Assembly: GCF_036227605.1 (NCBI RefSeq)
Contig: NZ_CP109487.1
Span: 3,360,001-3,424,000, forward strand
Direction of reading: 5' to 3'
From: Streptomyces sp. NBC_01439
Lineage (GTDB): Bacteria; Actinomycetota; Actinomycetes; Streptomycetales; Streptomycetaceae
Length of the DNA: 64,000 bases
The notes below the pieces were generated by a model. That model ran no database searches and was not told the origin of the DNA. It saw nothing but the letters and a program-made list of their open reading frames with translations. This document shows positions 52,493 through 61,579 of the stretch, piece after piece (positions within the stretch are counted from its first letter, which is position 1; every line of letters begins with the position of its first letter). The translations under genes and the position numbers were made by a program.

Positions 52493-53263
52493 ATGGCCTT
52501 CACCGCCGTCCTGGCGTCCGAGTGGACCAAGATCCGCACGGTCGCCTCCACCAGCTGGACCCTCGCCCTCGTCTTCCTCGTCACCGTCGGGTTCGCCGCG
52601 CTGTTCAGCGCCACGTTCGACCCGAAGACGCTGGACGCGACCCAACGGGCCGCCTTCGACCCCACCTCGACGAGCCTCAGTTCGATGGAGCTCGGACAGC
52701 TCGCCATGATCGTCTTCGGCGTGCTGGTCGTGAGCACCGAGTACAGCACGGGCATGATCCGCACCTCACTGGCCGCCGTACCCCGCCGGGAGCGCTTCCT
52801 GCTCGGCAAGATGGCGGTCGCGACGGCGCTGGCCCTGGCCGTGGGGCTGCTGACCAGCTTCACGTCGTTCTTCCTCACCCAGGCGCTCCTCGGTGACCTC
52901 CGCATCGGGATCGGCGAGGAGGGCGTGCTGCGCGCCGTGACCGGCGCCGGACTGTACCTGGCGCTGCTGGCCCTCTTCTGCATGGGCGTGGCGACCATGC
53001 TGCGCAGCTCGGTCGCCGCCATCAGCGTCCTGGTCCCGTTCTTCCTGATCGTCTCGAACCTCCTCGTGGGTTTCGAGGCGACGCGTACGGTCGGCCAGTA
53101 CCTGCCGGGCAACGCCGGGGAGAGGATCATGCAGGTCGTGCCGAACGCGCTGGGCACCTTCGAGACCCCCTACGGCCCCTGGGGCGGCTTCGGGATCATG
53201 CTCCTCTGGACGCTGGCCGCGGTACTCGGGGGCTACGCCGTCCTCCGCAAGAGGGACGCCTGA
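52493..53263 (+). CDS. ABC-2 type permease (export system 1)
   Basis: 256 residues from an ATG at 52493; an in-frame GTG at 52487 overlaps the ATPase stop and is an alternative. Six hydrophobic segments, the first being STSWTLALVFLVTVGFAALF, with a cytoplasmic N-terminal ASEWTKIRT typical of this family and a conserved VSTEYSTGMIRTSLAAVPRR loop. Substrate unknown. Confidence 0.9.
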   Translation: MAFTAVLASEWTKIRTVASTSWTLALVFLVTVGFAALFSATFDPKTLDATQRAAFDPTSTSLSSMELGQLAMIVFGVLVVSTEYSTGMIRTSLAAVPRRERFLLGKMAVATALALAVGLLTSFTSFFLTQALLGDLRIGIGEEGVLRAVTGAGLYLALLALFCMGVATMLRSSVAAISVLVPFFLIVSNLLVGFEATRTVGQYLPGNAGERIMQVVPNALGTFETPYGPWGGFGIMLLWTLAAVLGGYAVLRKRDA

Positions 53264-53408
53264 CCTCCCACCCGCGTACTAAGGGGGATCCCCGGGCCCA
53301 CCTCAGGGGCAGCTCAGGGATTCGGCCGGGACGGAACCGCGGGAACCTCGTTATCCTCTTAACCCTTACGCCGGCGAAAGTCGTCCCGGCCTGGTAAGGG
53401 GCAGAAAG

Positions 53409-54545
53409 ATGATCGAGGCAGTCGGCCTGACCAAGCGCTTCGGCGCCAAGACCGCCGTCGACCAGCTGTCCTTCCAGGTCAAGCCGGGGCACGTCACCGG
53501 ATTCCTGGGGCCCAACGGCTCCGGGAAGTCCACCACCATGCGCATGATCGTCGGCCTGGACCGGCCCACGTCCGGTCATGTCACGATCAACGGCCGGCCC
53601 TTCCGGGAGCTGCCGAACGCCCAGCGACACGTCGGGGCCCTGCTCGACGCCAAGGCCGTGCACGGCGGTCGCCGGGCCCGAACCCACCTGCTGTCCATCG
53701 CCCAGCTCTCCGGGATCCCGGAGAAGCGGGTGGACGAGGTGCTGGCCGTGGTCGGCCTCCAGGACGCCGCCCGGCAGCGCACGAAGGGCTTCTCGCTCGG
53801 CATGGGCCAGCGGCTCGGCATCGCCACCGCCCTGCTCGGCGACCCGCAGGTGCTGCTGTTCGACGAGCCGGTCAACGGGCTCGACCCCGAGGGCATCCTC
53901 TGGGTCCGCAACCTCATGCGCCGCCTCGCCTCCGAGGGCCGCACCGTCCTGGTCTCCTCCCACCTGATGAGCGAGATGGCGCTGACCGCCGACCACCTGA
54001 TCGTGATCGGTCGAGGGCGGCTGCTGGCCGACATGGGTACGCAGGAGTTCATCGCGCACAACTCGGCCGGATTCGCTCGGGTGCGCACGGCCGACACTGA
54101 TCCTGATGGCCGGGACGCGCTGGGTACGGCCCTGGCCAAGGCGGGCGGCCGGGTCCTCCAGGAGCCCGACGGAGCACTGCGCGTGACCGGCCTGGAGCTA
54201 CCGCGCATCTCCGACCTCGCGCACGAGACCGGCGTACGACTGTGGGAGCTGTCGCCGCACCGGGCCTCGCTGGAGGAGGCGTACATGCGGATGACCCAGT
54301 CCACCGTCGAGTACACCTCCACCGACGACCCGCGTGCCGAGCTGTGGGAACCCGAGCCGCCCTCCGTCCCGGCCTGGGAGGAGGAGGCGGAGGCGGCGGC
54401 GGCCCCCGACGTCCCGCAGACCGGCTTCTTCGCGCCCCCGCCGCCCGGGGCGGGCGGGCAGCCCTTCCTGATGCCCAGCGAGCCGGGCGAGCTGGCGAGC
54501 ACCGCCAGGGACACCACCCCGCACACCCCCGAGGACACCCGATGA
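53409..54545 (+). CDS. ABC transporter ATP-binding protein (export system 2)
   Basis: 378 residues with AAGGGGC upstream of the ATG. Walker A GPNGSGKST, signature FSLGMGQRLGIA, Walker B VLLFDEPVNGLD. The first ~220 residues are very similar to the 51495 protein. The C-terminal ~80 residues are a Pro/Glu/Ala-rich disordered tail (WEPEPPSVPAWEEEAEAAAA) absent from it. Its stop overlaps the permease ATG (ATGA). Confidence 0.92.
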   Translation: MIEAVGLTKRFGAKTAVDQLSFQVKPGHVTGFLGPNGSGKSTTMRMIVGLDRPTSGHVTINGRPFRELPNAQRHVGALLDAKAVHGGRRARTHLLSIAQLSGIPEKRVDEVLAVVGLQDAARQRTKGFSLGMGQRLGIATALLGDPQVLLFDEPVNGLDPEGILWVRNLMRRLASEGRTVLVSSHLMSEMALTADHLIVIGRGRLLADMGTQEFIAHNSAGFARVRTADTDPDGRDALGTALAKAGGRVLQEPDGALRVTGLELPRISDLAHETGVRLWELSPHRASLEEAYMRMTQSTVEYTSTDDPRAELWEPEPPSVPAWEEEAEAAAAPDVPQTGFFAPPPPGAGGQPFLMPSEPGELASTARDTTPHTPEDTR

Positions 54546-55378
54546 CCCCGACGACCCCGACGGCGGAGCAGCCCGGGAGCTACAGCTCTCCCCTCGCCAC
54601 GCCGCGGCCGCACCTGGGGCACGCCATGGCCTCGGAGTGGACCAAGCTGGTCTCGCTCCGCTCCACCCTGTGGACGCTGGGCTCGCTCGTGCTGACCGTG
54701 GTCGGCGTCGGCCTGACGGTCGTCGCGCAGACCGCGGACGGGGACTACACGGACATCAACTTCACCACGCCCGCCCTCTTCGGCCTGCTGGTCGGTCAGC
54801 TCGCGGTGATCGTCCTCGGGGTGCTGACCATCAGCTCGGAGCACGGCACCGGGCTGGTGCGGACCACGTTCACGGCGGCCCCGGACCGCTTCCGGGTGCT
54901 CACCGCGAAGTACCTCGTCTTCAGCATGGTGGCCTTCGCCACCACCGCGTTGTCGGTCTTCGTGGTCGGGATCACCGCGGCGGTCGTGCGCGGCGGCACC
55001 GCCTCCGGCCCGCACGCGGCCGGCGAGTGGTTCGGGGCGCTGCTCGGCTGTGGCTACGTCACCCTGCTCGGCGTGCTCGCGCTCGCCATCGGCTCGCTCG
55101 TGCGGCACTCCGCCGGGGGGATCGCCGTCATGCTGGGCCTGGTCACCCTGCCGCCGGTGATAGGGGCCATGCTCTCCGTCTGGGAGGCCGTCGCGCCCGC
55201 CGGCCGGATGATCCTGCAGCACAACGTGCCGGTGGCGCTGATGACGCTGTTCGGCCTGCCAGGGGGCGGCGACCTGGGCCCGGATCCGAGCAGCCTCTCG
55301 CACGTGACGCTCATCGTGCTGGTCACCGGCAGCGCGGTGGCCGCCTCGTACGTGTTCGTCGGCCGCCGGGACGTCTAG
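54542..55378 (+). CDS. ABC-2 type permease (export system 2)
   Basis: 278 residues from the ATG at 54542. A disordered N-terminus (MTPTTPTAEQPGSYSSPLAT) precedes MASEWTKLVSLRSTLWTLGS, paralogous to the first permease. Six hydrophobic segments; the conserved SSEHGTGLVRTTFTAAPDR loop parallels STEYSTGMIRTSLAAVPRR. The two systems most likely arose by tandem duplication. Confidence 0.92.
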   Translation: MTPTTPTAEQPGSYSSPLATPRPHLGHAMASEWTKLVSLRSTLWTLGSLVLTVVGVGLTVVAQTADGDYTDINFTTPALFGLLVGQLAVIVLGVLTISSEHGTGLVRTTFTAAPDRFRVLTAKYLVFSMVAFATTALSVFVVGITAAVVRGGTASGPHAAGEWFGALLGCGYVTLLGVLALAIGSLVRHSAGGIAVMLGLVTLPPVIGAMLSVWEAVAPAGRMILQHNVPVALMTLFGLPGGGDLGPDPSSLSHVTLIVLVTGSAVAASYVFVGRRDV

Positions 55379-55380
55379 GG

Positions 55381-55707
55381 TCAGTACCGCGGCGCGTTGC
55401 GGGACCGCTGCACCTTCGAGGTGCGGCGGTCCTTCGCGTTCCAGCAGGCCTTGTGCCAGTGCCGGCGGTCGTCCACGCCGCCGTATTCGGGCCAGGCCAC
55501 CAGGTGCGGGGTGCCGGAGGGGATCTCCTGGTCGCAGCCGGGGCAGCGGTAGCGCTTGCCCACCGCGCTCGCGCCGGCCACGTGCCGGACCTTCCAGTCC
55601 TCGCCCTGGTACTCCTCCGTGCGCTCCAGCCCGTAGCGGTCGAGGCCGGTGCTCGGGCGTTCGTCCGGGGTCTCGCCGCCCCTGGGGCGGTTGTTGCGCG
55701 GTGACAC
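55381..55707 (-). CDS. Small zinc-ribbon-like conserved protein
   Basis: 108 residues from a GTG at 55707 (MSPRNNRPRGGETPDERPST) with GAGG upstream. A central CPGC (YRCPGCDQEIPSG) with GTPHLVAW, and a later HWHKACW, provides four Cys/His ligands for a zinc site. The C-terminus is basic (KDRRTSKVQRSRNAPRY). Database copies in Streptomyces are often named ATP/GTP-binding protein, but I see no P-loop. Possibly nucleic-acid binding; function unknown. Confidence 0.75.
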   Translation of the reverse strand: MSPRNNRPRGGETPDERPSTGLDRYGLERTEEYQGEDWKVRHVAGASAVGKRYRCPGCDQEIPSGTPHLVAWPEYGGVDDRRHWHKACWNAKDRRTSKVQRSRNAPRY

Positions 55708-55935
55708 GTATACCTCACGGATGGGCGGACGGCAGTGACTTTCTCCCAGACTACGCGCAGCGAGGCCGGGTACCCGCAGGGTTGCTGAGGAAGGCGGCCG
55801 CGCGAGAGGAATGGCCCGACAATCCCAATAACTTTCGTGTCAGCCCGTGCCTTTGGCACGTGTCAGACGTTGTTGCCATAGGAAGAACCGGTCCACCTGG
55901 GGGAGGCCGCGTCAGCCGCGAGGAGGATAAAGGCG

Positions 55936-56967
55936 ATGCGCGTAGGAGCGTTTGTACTGGCGGCCCAGTTCCCGGGCCAGGGACAGGGAGAGGCACTGCA
56001 CCGGGCGGTGCGGACCGCCGACGTGGCAGAGGAGGCCGGGCTCGACTCGGTCTGGCTCGCCGAGCACCACTTCGTCCCCTACGGGGTCTGTCCCTCGGCG
56101 GTGACCCTGGCGGCCCTGCTGCTGGGTCGGACCCGGCGGCTGCGGGTGGCCACGGCGGTGAGCGTGCTGCCGAGCACGCACCCGGTGGCGCTCGGGGAGC
56201 AGGCGGCCCTGCTGCACATGACCTCGGGCGGCCGGTTCACCCTCGGGGTGGGCCGCGGCGGGCCCTGGATCGACCTGGAGGTGTTCGGGGGCGGCCTGGA
56301 CAGTTACGAGAACGGCTTCCCGGAGGCCCTGGACCTGCTGCGGCGCTGGCTGACGGAGGCGCGGGTGGGCGCCGCCGGCGAGCGGTACGGGTTCCGCGAG
56401 GTGGCCGTCGTGCCCCGCCCCTCGGAGGCCCTGGACGGGGACGCGGCGGGGCCCGAGGTCATCGTGGCCTGCACCTCGCCGGCGTCGGTGCGGATGGCCG
56501 CGGAGCGCGGGCTGCCGATGCTCCTCGGGATGCACTGCGGGGACGACACGAAGGCCGAGATGATCGCGCTGTGGCGCAGCACGGCGCTGGCGGCGGGCCA
56601 CTCGCACGAGCAGGTGGTGGACGCCGGGCACGTCTCCGCCGGGGTGTGCCAGATCGCGGACCGTACGGCGGACGCGCGCGAGACCCTGCTGAAGGCGATG
56701 CCGGGCTGGCTCAAGCAGGGCCTCGACGCGCATGTGACGGTGGACGGTCGGGCGCGCGCGATGCGGGATCCGGTCGCCTACACGGAACTGTTGTGCGACC
56801 TGCACCCGGTGGGCACCCCGCAGGTGGCGGCGGACCGACTGGCGGCCACGTCGGCACGGACGGGCATCACGCGCTTCGCCTTCCTGACGGAGGGCTCGGG
56901 CGATCTTGCCGCGACGGAGGAGAACGTACGCCGGCTCGGCGTCGAGGTCCTTCCCCGCCTCGGCTGA
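55936..56967 (+). CDS. LLM class flavin-dependent oxidoreductase
   Basis: 343 residues with GAGGAGGATAAAG before the ATG. Luciferase-like monooxygenase fold: MRVGAFVLAAQFPGQGQGEA, SVWLAEHHFVPYG, LRVATAVSVLPSTHPV, and RFTLGVGRGGPW. The family uses FMN or F420; the substrate cannot be told. It ends at a hairpin shared with the convergent SCO5389-family gene. Confidence 0.87.
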   Translation: MRVGAFVLAAQFPGQGQGEALHRAVRTADVAEEAGLDSVWLAEHHFVPYGVCPSAVTLAALLLGRTRRLRVATAVSVLPSTHPVALGEQAALLHMTSGGRFTLGVGRGGPWIDLEVFGGGLDSYENGFPEALDLLRRWLTEARVGAAGERYGFREVAVVPRPSEALDGDAAGPEVIVACTSPASVRMAAERGLPMLLGMHCGDDTKAEMIALWRSTALAAGHSHEQVVDAGHVSAGVCQIADRTADARETLLKAMPGWLKQGLDAHVTVDGRARAMRDPVAYTELLCDLHPVGTPQVAADRLAATSARTGITRFAFLTEGSGDLAATEENVRRLGVEVLPRLG

Positions 56968-56992
56968 GAGCTGCCGGCCCCACCTGGACGTT

Positions 56993-57029
56993 TCTTTCGG
57001 ATCACGCCCGAACGGCATGATCCGAAAGA
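56993..57029. terminator. Bidirectional terminator between convergent genes
   Basis: TCTTTCGGATCA with TGATCCGAAAGA, a perfect 12-bp stem and 13-base loop. The stem base (CTTTC / GAAAG) gives T- or A-rich flanks in either direction. Confidence 0.78.
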
Positions 57030-57055
57030 GGCGGCCCGGACACGGCCGGCAGGGC

Positions 57056-57448
57056 CTAGCAGTCGCGCAGCTCGGGCGACTGGTTGAGCAGCTGACCGCG
57101 GATCGAAGTGAACTTGGCCAGCCGGTCGTCCACCGAGGAATCCAGCGGGAACACCGCCACCCGGTGGCAGTTCTGGAATGCCAGGCGCACTCCGAAGTGC
57201 CGCTGCAGCGCACCGCGTATCGCGTCACTCGCGAGGGCGCGCAGCAGCTGCCCCCGCGCCTGCTCGTCCGGGGGCGGCGTCTGGTTGTCGGCGAACTCTC
57301 CGCCGTCCACCTTCAGCTGAGCCACCAGCGAGCTGATCATCTCCCAGGCGAAGGGCAGGGAGGTCCGGACGCAGTCGACGAAAGCGGCTTCGTCGACCTC
57401 GCCTCGCTCGGCCTGTTCGAGTAGGGCCGGTGAGACGTCGAGCGACAT
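57056..57448 (-). CDS. SCO5389 family protein
   Basis: 130 residues from an ATG at 57448 (MSLDVSPALLEQAERGEVDE) with AGGAGA upstream. It matches what I recall as the SCO5389 family, conserved in Streptomyces: small, mostly helical, with a beta-rich C-terminal half (FGVRLAFQNCHRVAVFPLDS). Two single cysteines, no signal peptide. Divergent from nucS with a 220-bp gap. Function unknown. Confidence 0.75.
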   Translation of the reverse strand: MSLDVSPALLEQAERGEVDEAAFVDCVRTSLPFAWEMISSLVAQLKVDGGEFADNQTPPPDEQARGQLLRALASDAIRGALQRHFGVRLAFQNCHRVAVFPLDSSVDDRLAKFTSIRGQLLNQSPELRDC

Positions 57449-57654
57449 GGGTTCTCCTCTCGCGACCCCGGCCGTTTGGGTTGCCGGAGTCTTACGGGCA
57501 GGGAAGGAGGTCGCGACGCAGAGTGCACGCTCGACAACCTCCCGCTCACCACGGTAGGCGTCCCATCGGTGACGCACCAGGAGAATGCGCATACAACGCG
57601 CCATCGGCGAACGGGGCTTTCAGGGGCGAATCGCGTGAAGGCCTTCTCGTCGAG

Positions 57655-57660
57655 TAGCGT
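57655..57660 (+). promoter_or_regulatory. nucS: Probable -10 of near-leaderless nucS
   Basis: TAGCGT ends 8 bases before the nucS ATG at 57669, and no ribosome-binding site is visible, implying a leader of about 0-2 bases. No convincing -35. Confidence 0.5.
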
Positions 57661-57668
57661 TGCCGACC

Positions 57669-58340
57669 ATGCGTCTCGTCATCGCCCGCTGCTCCGTCGA
57701 CTACGCGGGCCGGCTCACCGCCCATCTGCCCTCGGCACCCCGTCTGATCCTCGTGAAGGCCGACGGCAGTGTCTCGATCCACGCGGACGACCGAGCGTAC
57801 AAACCGCTCAACTGGATGTCGCCGCCGTGCACCCTCAAGGAGGGGAGCGGTGATGAGGCCAACATCTGGACGGTCATCAACAAGGCGGGCGAGAAGCTCA
57901 TCATCACCATGGAGGAAGTCCTCCACGACTCCTCCCACGAGCTCGGCACCGACCCGGGGCTCATCAAGGACGGCGTCGAGGCGCACCTCCAGGAACTGCT
58001 CGCGGACCGCATCGAAACGCTGGGCGAGGGCTACACGCTGATCCGGCGCGAATACATGACGGCGATCGGCCCGGTGGACATCCTGTGCCGGGACGCCTCG
58101 GGCGCGACGGTGGCCGTGGAGATCAAGCGCCGCGGCGAGATCGACGGTGTCGAGCAGCTGACGCGCTACCTCGAACTCCTCAACCGCGACCCGCACCTGG
58201 CCCCGGTCCGGGGTGTCTTCGCGGCCCAGGAGATCAAGCCGCAGGCGAAGGTCCTGGCGACGGACCGCGGCATGGACTGCGTGGTCCTGGACTACAACGC
58301 GCTGCGCGGCATCGAGGACGACAAGCTCCGCCTGTTCTGA
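57669..58340 (+). CDS. nucS: Mismatch-specific endonuclease NucS/EndoMS
   Basis: 223 residues ([20 protein letters not shown]). Introduces double-strand cuts at mismatches (G-T, G-G, T-T) as the non-canonical mismatch-repair system of Actinobacteria, which lack MutS/MutL. An N-terminal DNA-binding/dimerisation domain (~1-115) is followed by a RecB-like nuclease with D137 (GPVDILCRD), E151 and K153 (VAVEIKRR). The C-terminus has the sliding-clamp-type LRLF. A leaderless start is likely. Convergent with the ATPase gene; a hairpin separates them. Confidence 0.93.
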   Translation: MRLVIARCSVDYAGRLTAHLPSAPRLILVKADGSVSIHADDRAYKPLNWMSPPCTLKEGSGDEANIWTVINKAGEKLIITMEEVLHDSSHELGTDPGLIKDGVEAHLQELLADRIETLGEGYTLIRREYMTAIGPVDILCRDASGATVAVEIKRRGEIDGVEQLTRYLELLNRDPHLAPVRGVFAAQEIKPQAKVLATDRGMDCVVLDYNALRGIEDDKLRLF

Positions 58341-58358
58341 TACTCCGCCGCGCTCCGC

Positions 58359-58392
58359 ACAACGGCTCCGTCCCGAGGGACGGAGCCGTTGT
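58359..58392. terminator. Bidirectional terminator between nucS and ATPase gene
   Basis: ACAACGGCTCCGTCC with its perfect complement, a 15-bp stem and CGAG loop, just outside both stops. Followed by CGTT on the plus strand. Confidence 0.85.
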
Positions 58393-58395
58393 CGT

Positions 58396-60888
58396 TCACT
58401 GCTCCGTGACCGGTGAGACGGCCGTACCCGTCTGGGTGGCGGTGGCCGTCGGCGTGGGCTCGCCGGTCCCCGTCGGGGTCGGCGAGGGCTCCGCGCTGGT
58501 CGGCGCGGGCGAAACGGGTGTCGCCGGCGGGGACTTGGGCGGCGTCGGGGACGGGCGGCGCGACGGGGTCCGGGCGGGGCTGCGGCCCGGGGTCGGGGCG
58601 GCGCTCTGCCCGGGCGCGGAGGTTTCCGCCGGCGGGGCCGATACGGGCGGCTCCGGTGCAGGATCGTTCCCGCTGTTCACGGTGGTCGTGGTGGACTCCG
58701 TGACCGTGGGGGTGGCGGACACCGCCGGTCCCTGCTCCGGGGGCGCGCTGTCCGAGGAGCTCAGGGCGAGGCTCACGGCCGTCCCCAGCGCCACCACCGC
58801 CAGTGCGCCCGCGCCGGCCAGCAGGACGAGCCGGCGACGGCCGGGGGACGGGGTCGGTGCGGTGGTGGGCCGGGGCGCGGCGGGCGGTGCGGGCGGGGCG
58901 GGCTTCGGATTCAGCGGGAAGGCGTCCTCGAAGACCTCGGACAGCGTCGTGGGCGCGTCCGAGCGGCCGGTCACCGGCACGACCGGGGTCATCCGGGTCA
59001 CGGCCTCGGCGGATACCGGGGCCACGGGGGCGACCCGGGCTCCGGGAGCCACGGGGGGCACCTTGCTCGTGGGCGCCTCGGAGGCCGCCGGGGACGTCGT
59101 GGGCAAGGGGGCCGTCATGGGCGCGGGGGCGGCCTTGGGTGCCGCGGCGGCCGGCGTGGCCACCGTCACGGCCTCCCCGGCCGCGGCAGCAGCGACCGGC
59201 GCCTCCAGACGCAGCGGGGGTGATGCGGCTGCCCCCGCCGTCTCCTGGTCGACGACGAGCGCGAGCGCCCGCCGCCCGGCGACCGTGCCCCGCTTGTCGG
59301 CCAGGGCGCCCCGCAGCCCGATCGAGGTCTCCAGCTCGGCCCGTGCCCGGTCCAGGCGCTCTTCGCACAGGGCCAGCACCCCGAGCTCGTGGTGGAAGTA
59401 CGCCTGCTCGGCGACCTCTCCGGCCTTGCGCGCGGCCTCCGCTCCCGAGCGCAGCACACGCTCCCAGGCCTCCCAGTGCAGCGAGGCCGCGAACGCCGGA
59501 GCCGCCGTGCGCGCCAGCAGCACCGCCGCGACCACGTCCGCTCCGGCCAGTGCCGCCAGCACCGCATCCGCCTCCGCCGCGACCCGCTCCGGGACCACCG
59601 AGGCGTGCCCGGTCCACCAGGCGTAGTGCCGGGCGGCCGTGCGGGCCGCCTCCGGCGCGGTGTCCCCGTAGCCGACCTCCTCCAGCTGTCGTGCGACGCC
59701 GGACGCCAGCCGGTACCGCGTCCCGACGGGCGTCAGCAGGCCGCAGGCCAGCAGCTCCGCCACCGCCGTGTCGGCGTGGGTGTCCCCCACCAGCGCGGGC
59801 AGGTGCGCGTGGTGCGGGAGTTCGCCGCCGAGCGCGCACGCGATGCGCAGGGCCGCGCGCGCCGACTCGCTGACCCGCGAGGCCAGCAGCTCTGCCGGGG
59901 CGGCGGCCTCGGCGAGGGTCGGCAGCGGTACGTGCACGGCGTCGCGCGGGCGCCCTTCGAAGACGCCGGGCTCCTCCTCCTCGTCGTCCTCGTCGCTGTG
60001 GTTGAGCTCGTCCCGCTGCCGCAGCAGCGCGGCGGCCTGTACGAAGCGCAGGGGCAGCCCCTCGGAGGCGAAGCCCAGGTCCCCCGCCCAGGCGGCCTCC
60101 TCGTCCGTCAGCGGTCGTCCGACGCCCGCTTCCAGCAGTTCCAGGCAGTCGGCCTTGCCCAGTCCGCCGAGGAAGACCTCCTCGACGTGCGAGTCGTCGG
60201 AGGGGGCCCGGGTGTCGGGGGTCCCGGCCAGCAGGTAGGCGCATTCGGGGGTGGCGCGCATCAGCTCGTCGAGGGCGGTCCCGCCCATCTCCAGGTCGTC
60301 CAGGAGGACGACGGCGCCTATCTCCCGTACGCGGGCCAGGAGCTCGGCCCGTCCGGGGCGCTGCTGCTCGGCCTCGTACACGGTCGCGTAGAGGGCGTGG
60401 AGCAGTTCGCCGGGCTGCTGGTGCCCGTATCCGCTGAGCCGTACGACGCCGTCGGGCGCGAGGCCCGCGCACCGGTCGGCGACCGCGTCGAGCAGTGCGC
60501 TGCGGCCGGACCCCGAGGGCCCGGTCAGGCGTACGGACCGGCCCCGGCCCAGCAGCCGCACCAGCCGTTCGCACTCCTCCTCGCGCTCCAGCAAGGGGCG
60601 GGCGGGCGCGGCCGGGCCCGGCAGTGCGGGCGGCCGGGCGGCGGTGGCACGAGCCGCGCGGGCGGCCTCGGTGCGCTTGGCGGGTCGGGCCGGCTCGGTG
60701 CCGGGGCGCAGCGGTTCGATCTCGCTGCCGTCGACCGGGTTGACGGTGAGGGCGAACCCGCCCGCGGTCAGGCTGACGACCCGTGCGGGCCAGGCCGCCG
60801 CGGGCGTCGCGGAGACCGTGGGCGCCACGGGCGCGGAGCCGCCCGTGGGCTGCTCGTGCTGTTCGGTCTGCCCGTGTGTACGGTCCAT
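58396..60888 (-). CDS. Large P-loop ATPase with C-terminal membrane anchor and Pro/Ser/Thr tail
   Basis: 830 residues from an ATG at 60888. A disordered N-terminus (~1-95) precedes an AAA/STAND-like ATPase: Walker A RLTGPSGSGRSALLDAVADR (about 118-137) and Walker B IGAVVLLDDLEMGG. A helical, winged-helix- and TPR-like middle follows (EAARTAARHYAWWTGHASVV). Then comes a Pro-rich linker, a single membrane helix (LVLLAGAGALAVVALGTAVS, near 720-740) and a ~90-residue Thr/Pro/Ser tail presumably outside the cell. This resembles LuxR-family ATPase (LAL/MalT) regulators without a recognisable HTH. Possibly transmits a state across the membrane; function unknown. Confidence 0.75.
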   Translation of the reverse strand: MDRTHGQTEQHEQPTGGSAPVAPTVSATPAAAWPARVVSLTAGGFALTVNPVDGSEIEPLRPGTEPARPAKRTEAARAARATAARPPALPGPAAPARPLLEREEECERLVRLLGRGRSVRLTGPSGSGRSALLDAVADRCAGLAPDGVVRLSGYGHQQPGELLHALYATVYEAEQQRPGRAELLARVREIGAVVLLDDLEMGGTALDELMRATPECAYLLAGTPDTRAPSDDSHVEEVFLGGLGKADCLELLEAGVGRPLTDEEAAWAGDLGFASEGLPLRFVQAAALLRQRDELNHSDEDDEEEEPGVFEGRPRDAVHVPLPTLAEAAAPAELLASRVSESARAALRIACALGGELPHHAHLPALVGDTHADTAVAELLACGLLTPVGTRYRLASGVARQLEEVGYGDTAPEAARTAARHYAWWTGHASVVPERVAAEADAVLAALAGADVVAAVLLARTAAPAFAASLHWEAWERVLRSGAEAARKAGEVAEQAYFHHELGVLALCEERLDRARAELETSIGLRGALADKRGTVAGRRALALVVDQETAGAAASPPLRLEAPVAAAAAGEAVTVATPAAAAPKAAPAPMTAPLPTTSPAASEAPTSKVPPVAPGARVAPVAPVSAEAVTRMTPVVPVTGRSDAPTTLSEVFEDAFPLNPKPAPPAPPAAPRPTTAPTPSPGRRRLVLLAGAGALAVVALGTAVSLALSSSDSAPPEQGPAVSATPTVTESTTTTVNSGNDPAPEPPVSAPPAETSAPGQSAAPTPGRSPARTPSRRPSPTPPKSPPATPVSPAPTSAEPSPTPTGTGEPTPTATATQTGTAVSPVTEQ

Positions 60889-61080
60889 GACCCAGTCCCC
60901 CGATCGCGGGCCGCGCGCCTCGCCGTCGTACCGCCCGGCCTTCGCGCACCCGCTGTCGCCACCGGTCCGGTTTCCGCCCGAACCCTAGACGGTGGCCGGT
61001 CGTGCGGGAAACCGCAGGGGTGCGATCACCACCGGACCGTTACGTTTCCGCAGGGAATGCGGAGGTCAGCGGGGTGCCGG

Positions 61081-61404
61081 TCAGACGCGGGGCAGGGACT
61101 CGGCTTCCAGGCCGCCTTCGATCGCGAGGATCCGGTGCAGCCGGGTCGCGACGAGCAGCCGCTGCATCTGCGGCGGCACGCCGCGCAGGACCAGGCGCCG
61201 GCCGGTCCGGCCGGCGCGGCGGTGCGCTCCCATGATCACGCCGAGACCGGTCGCGTCCCAGGAGTCGAGCCCGGTGAGGTCGAGCACGAGATCGCCCTGG
61301 CCGTCATCGAGGGCGGAGTGGAGGGCCGTACGGGCGTCCGCCGCGCTGCGCACGTCGAGGCGGCCCCCGACAGCGAGTTCGGCGTGGTCGCCCCTGATGT
61401 GCAT
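61081..61404 (-). CDS. STAS domain anti-sigma-factor antagonist
   Basis: 107 residues from an ATG at 61404 with GGGAGTACAC upstream; an in-frame ATG 54 bases further up has no such site. STAS fold: GDHAELAVGGRLDVRSAADA, LVLDLTGLDSWDATGLGVIM. The motif DATGLGV has Thr where SpoIIAA has the phosphorylated Ser of DSSGLGV, so Thr phosphorylation by an RsbW/SpoIIAB-type kinase is plausible. No kinase or sigma-factor gene is adjacent. Confidence 0.87.
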   Translation of the reverse strand: MHIRGDHAELAVGGRLDVRSAADARTALHSALDDGQGDLVLDLTGLDSWDATGLGVIMGAHRRAGRTGRRLVLRGVPPQMQRLLVATRLHRILAIEGGLEAESLPRV

Positions 61405-61579
61405 GTGTACTCCCGGCAGTACTGCGTACGTATGGTCCGACTGGTCCGTGGTCGGCAACTCTCACTGCAACTGACTGCCGCGCGGGCAGGGAAGTTGCCG
61501 ACCGTGAGCGAACCGATACTTAATTCACCCTTAGGGGTGAAGGCATTCGAACGGTGGCGCTCCGTGGCAGGGCCAGGCC

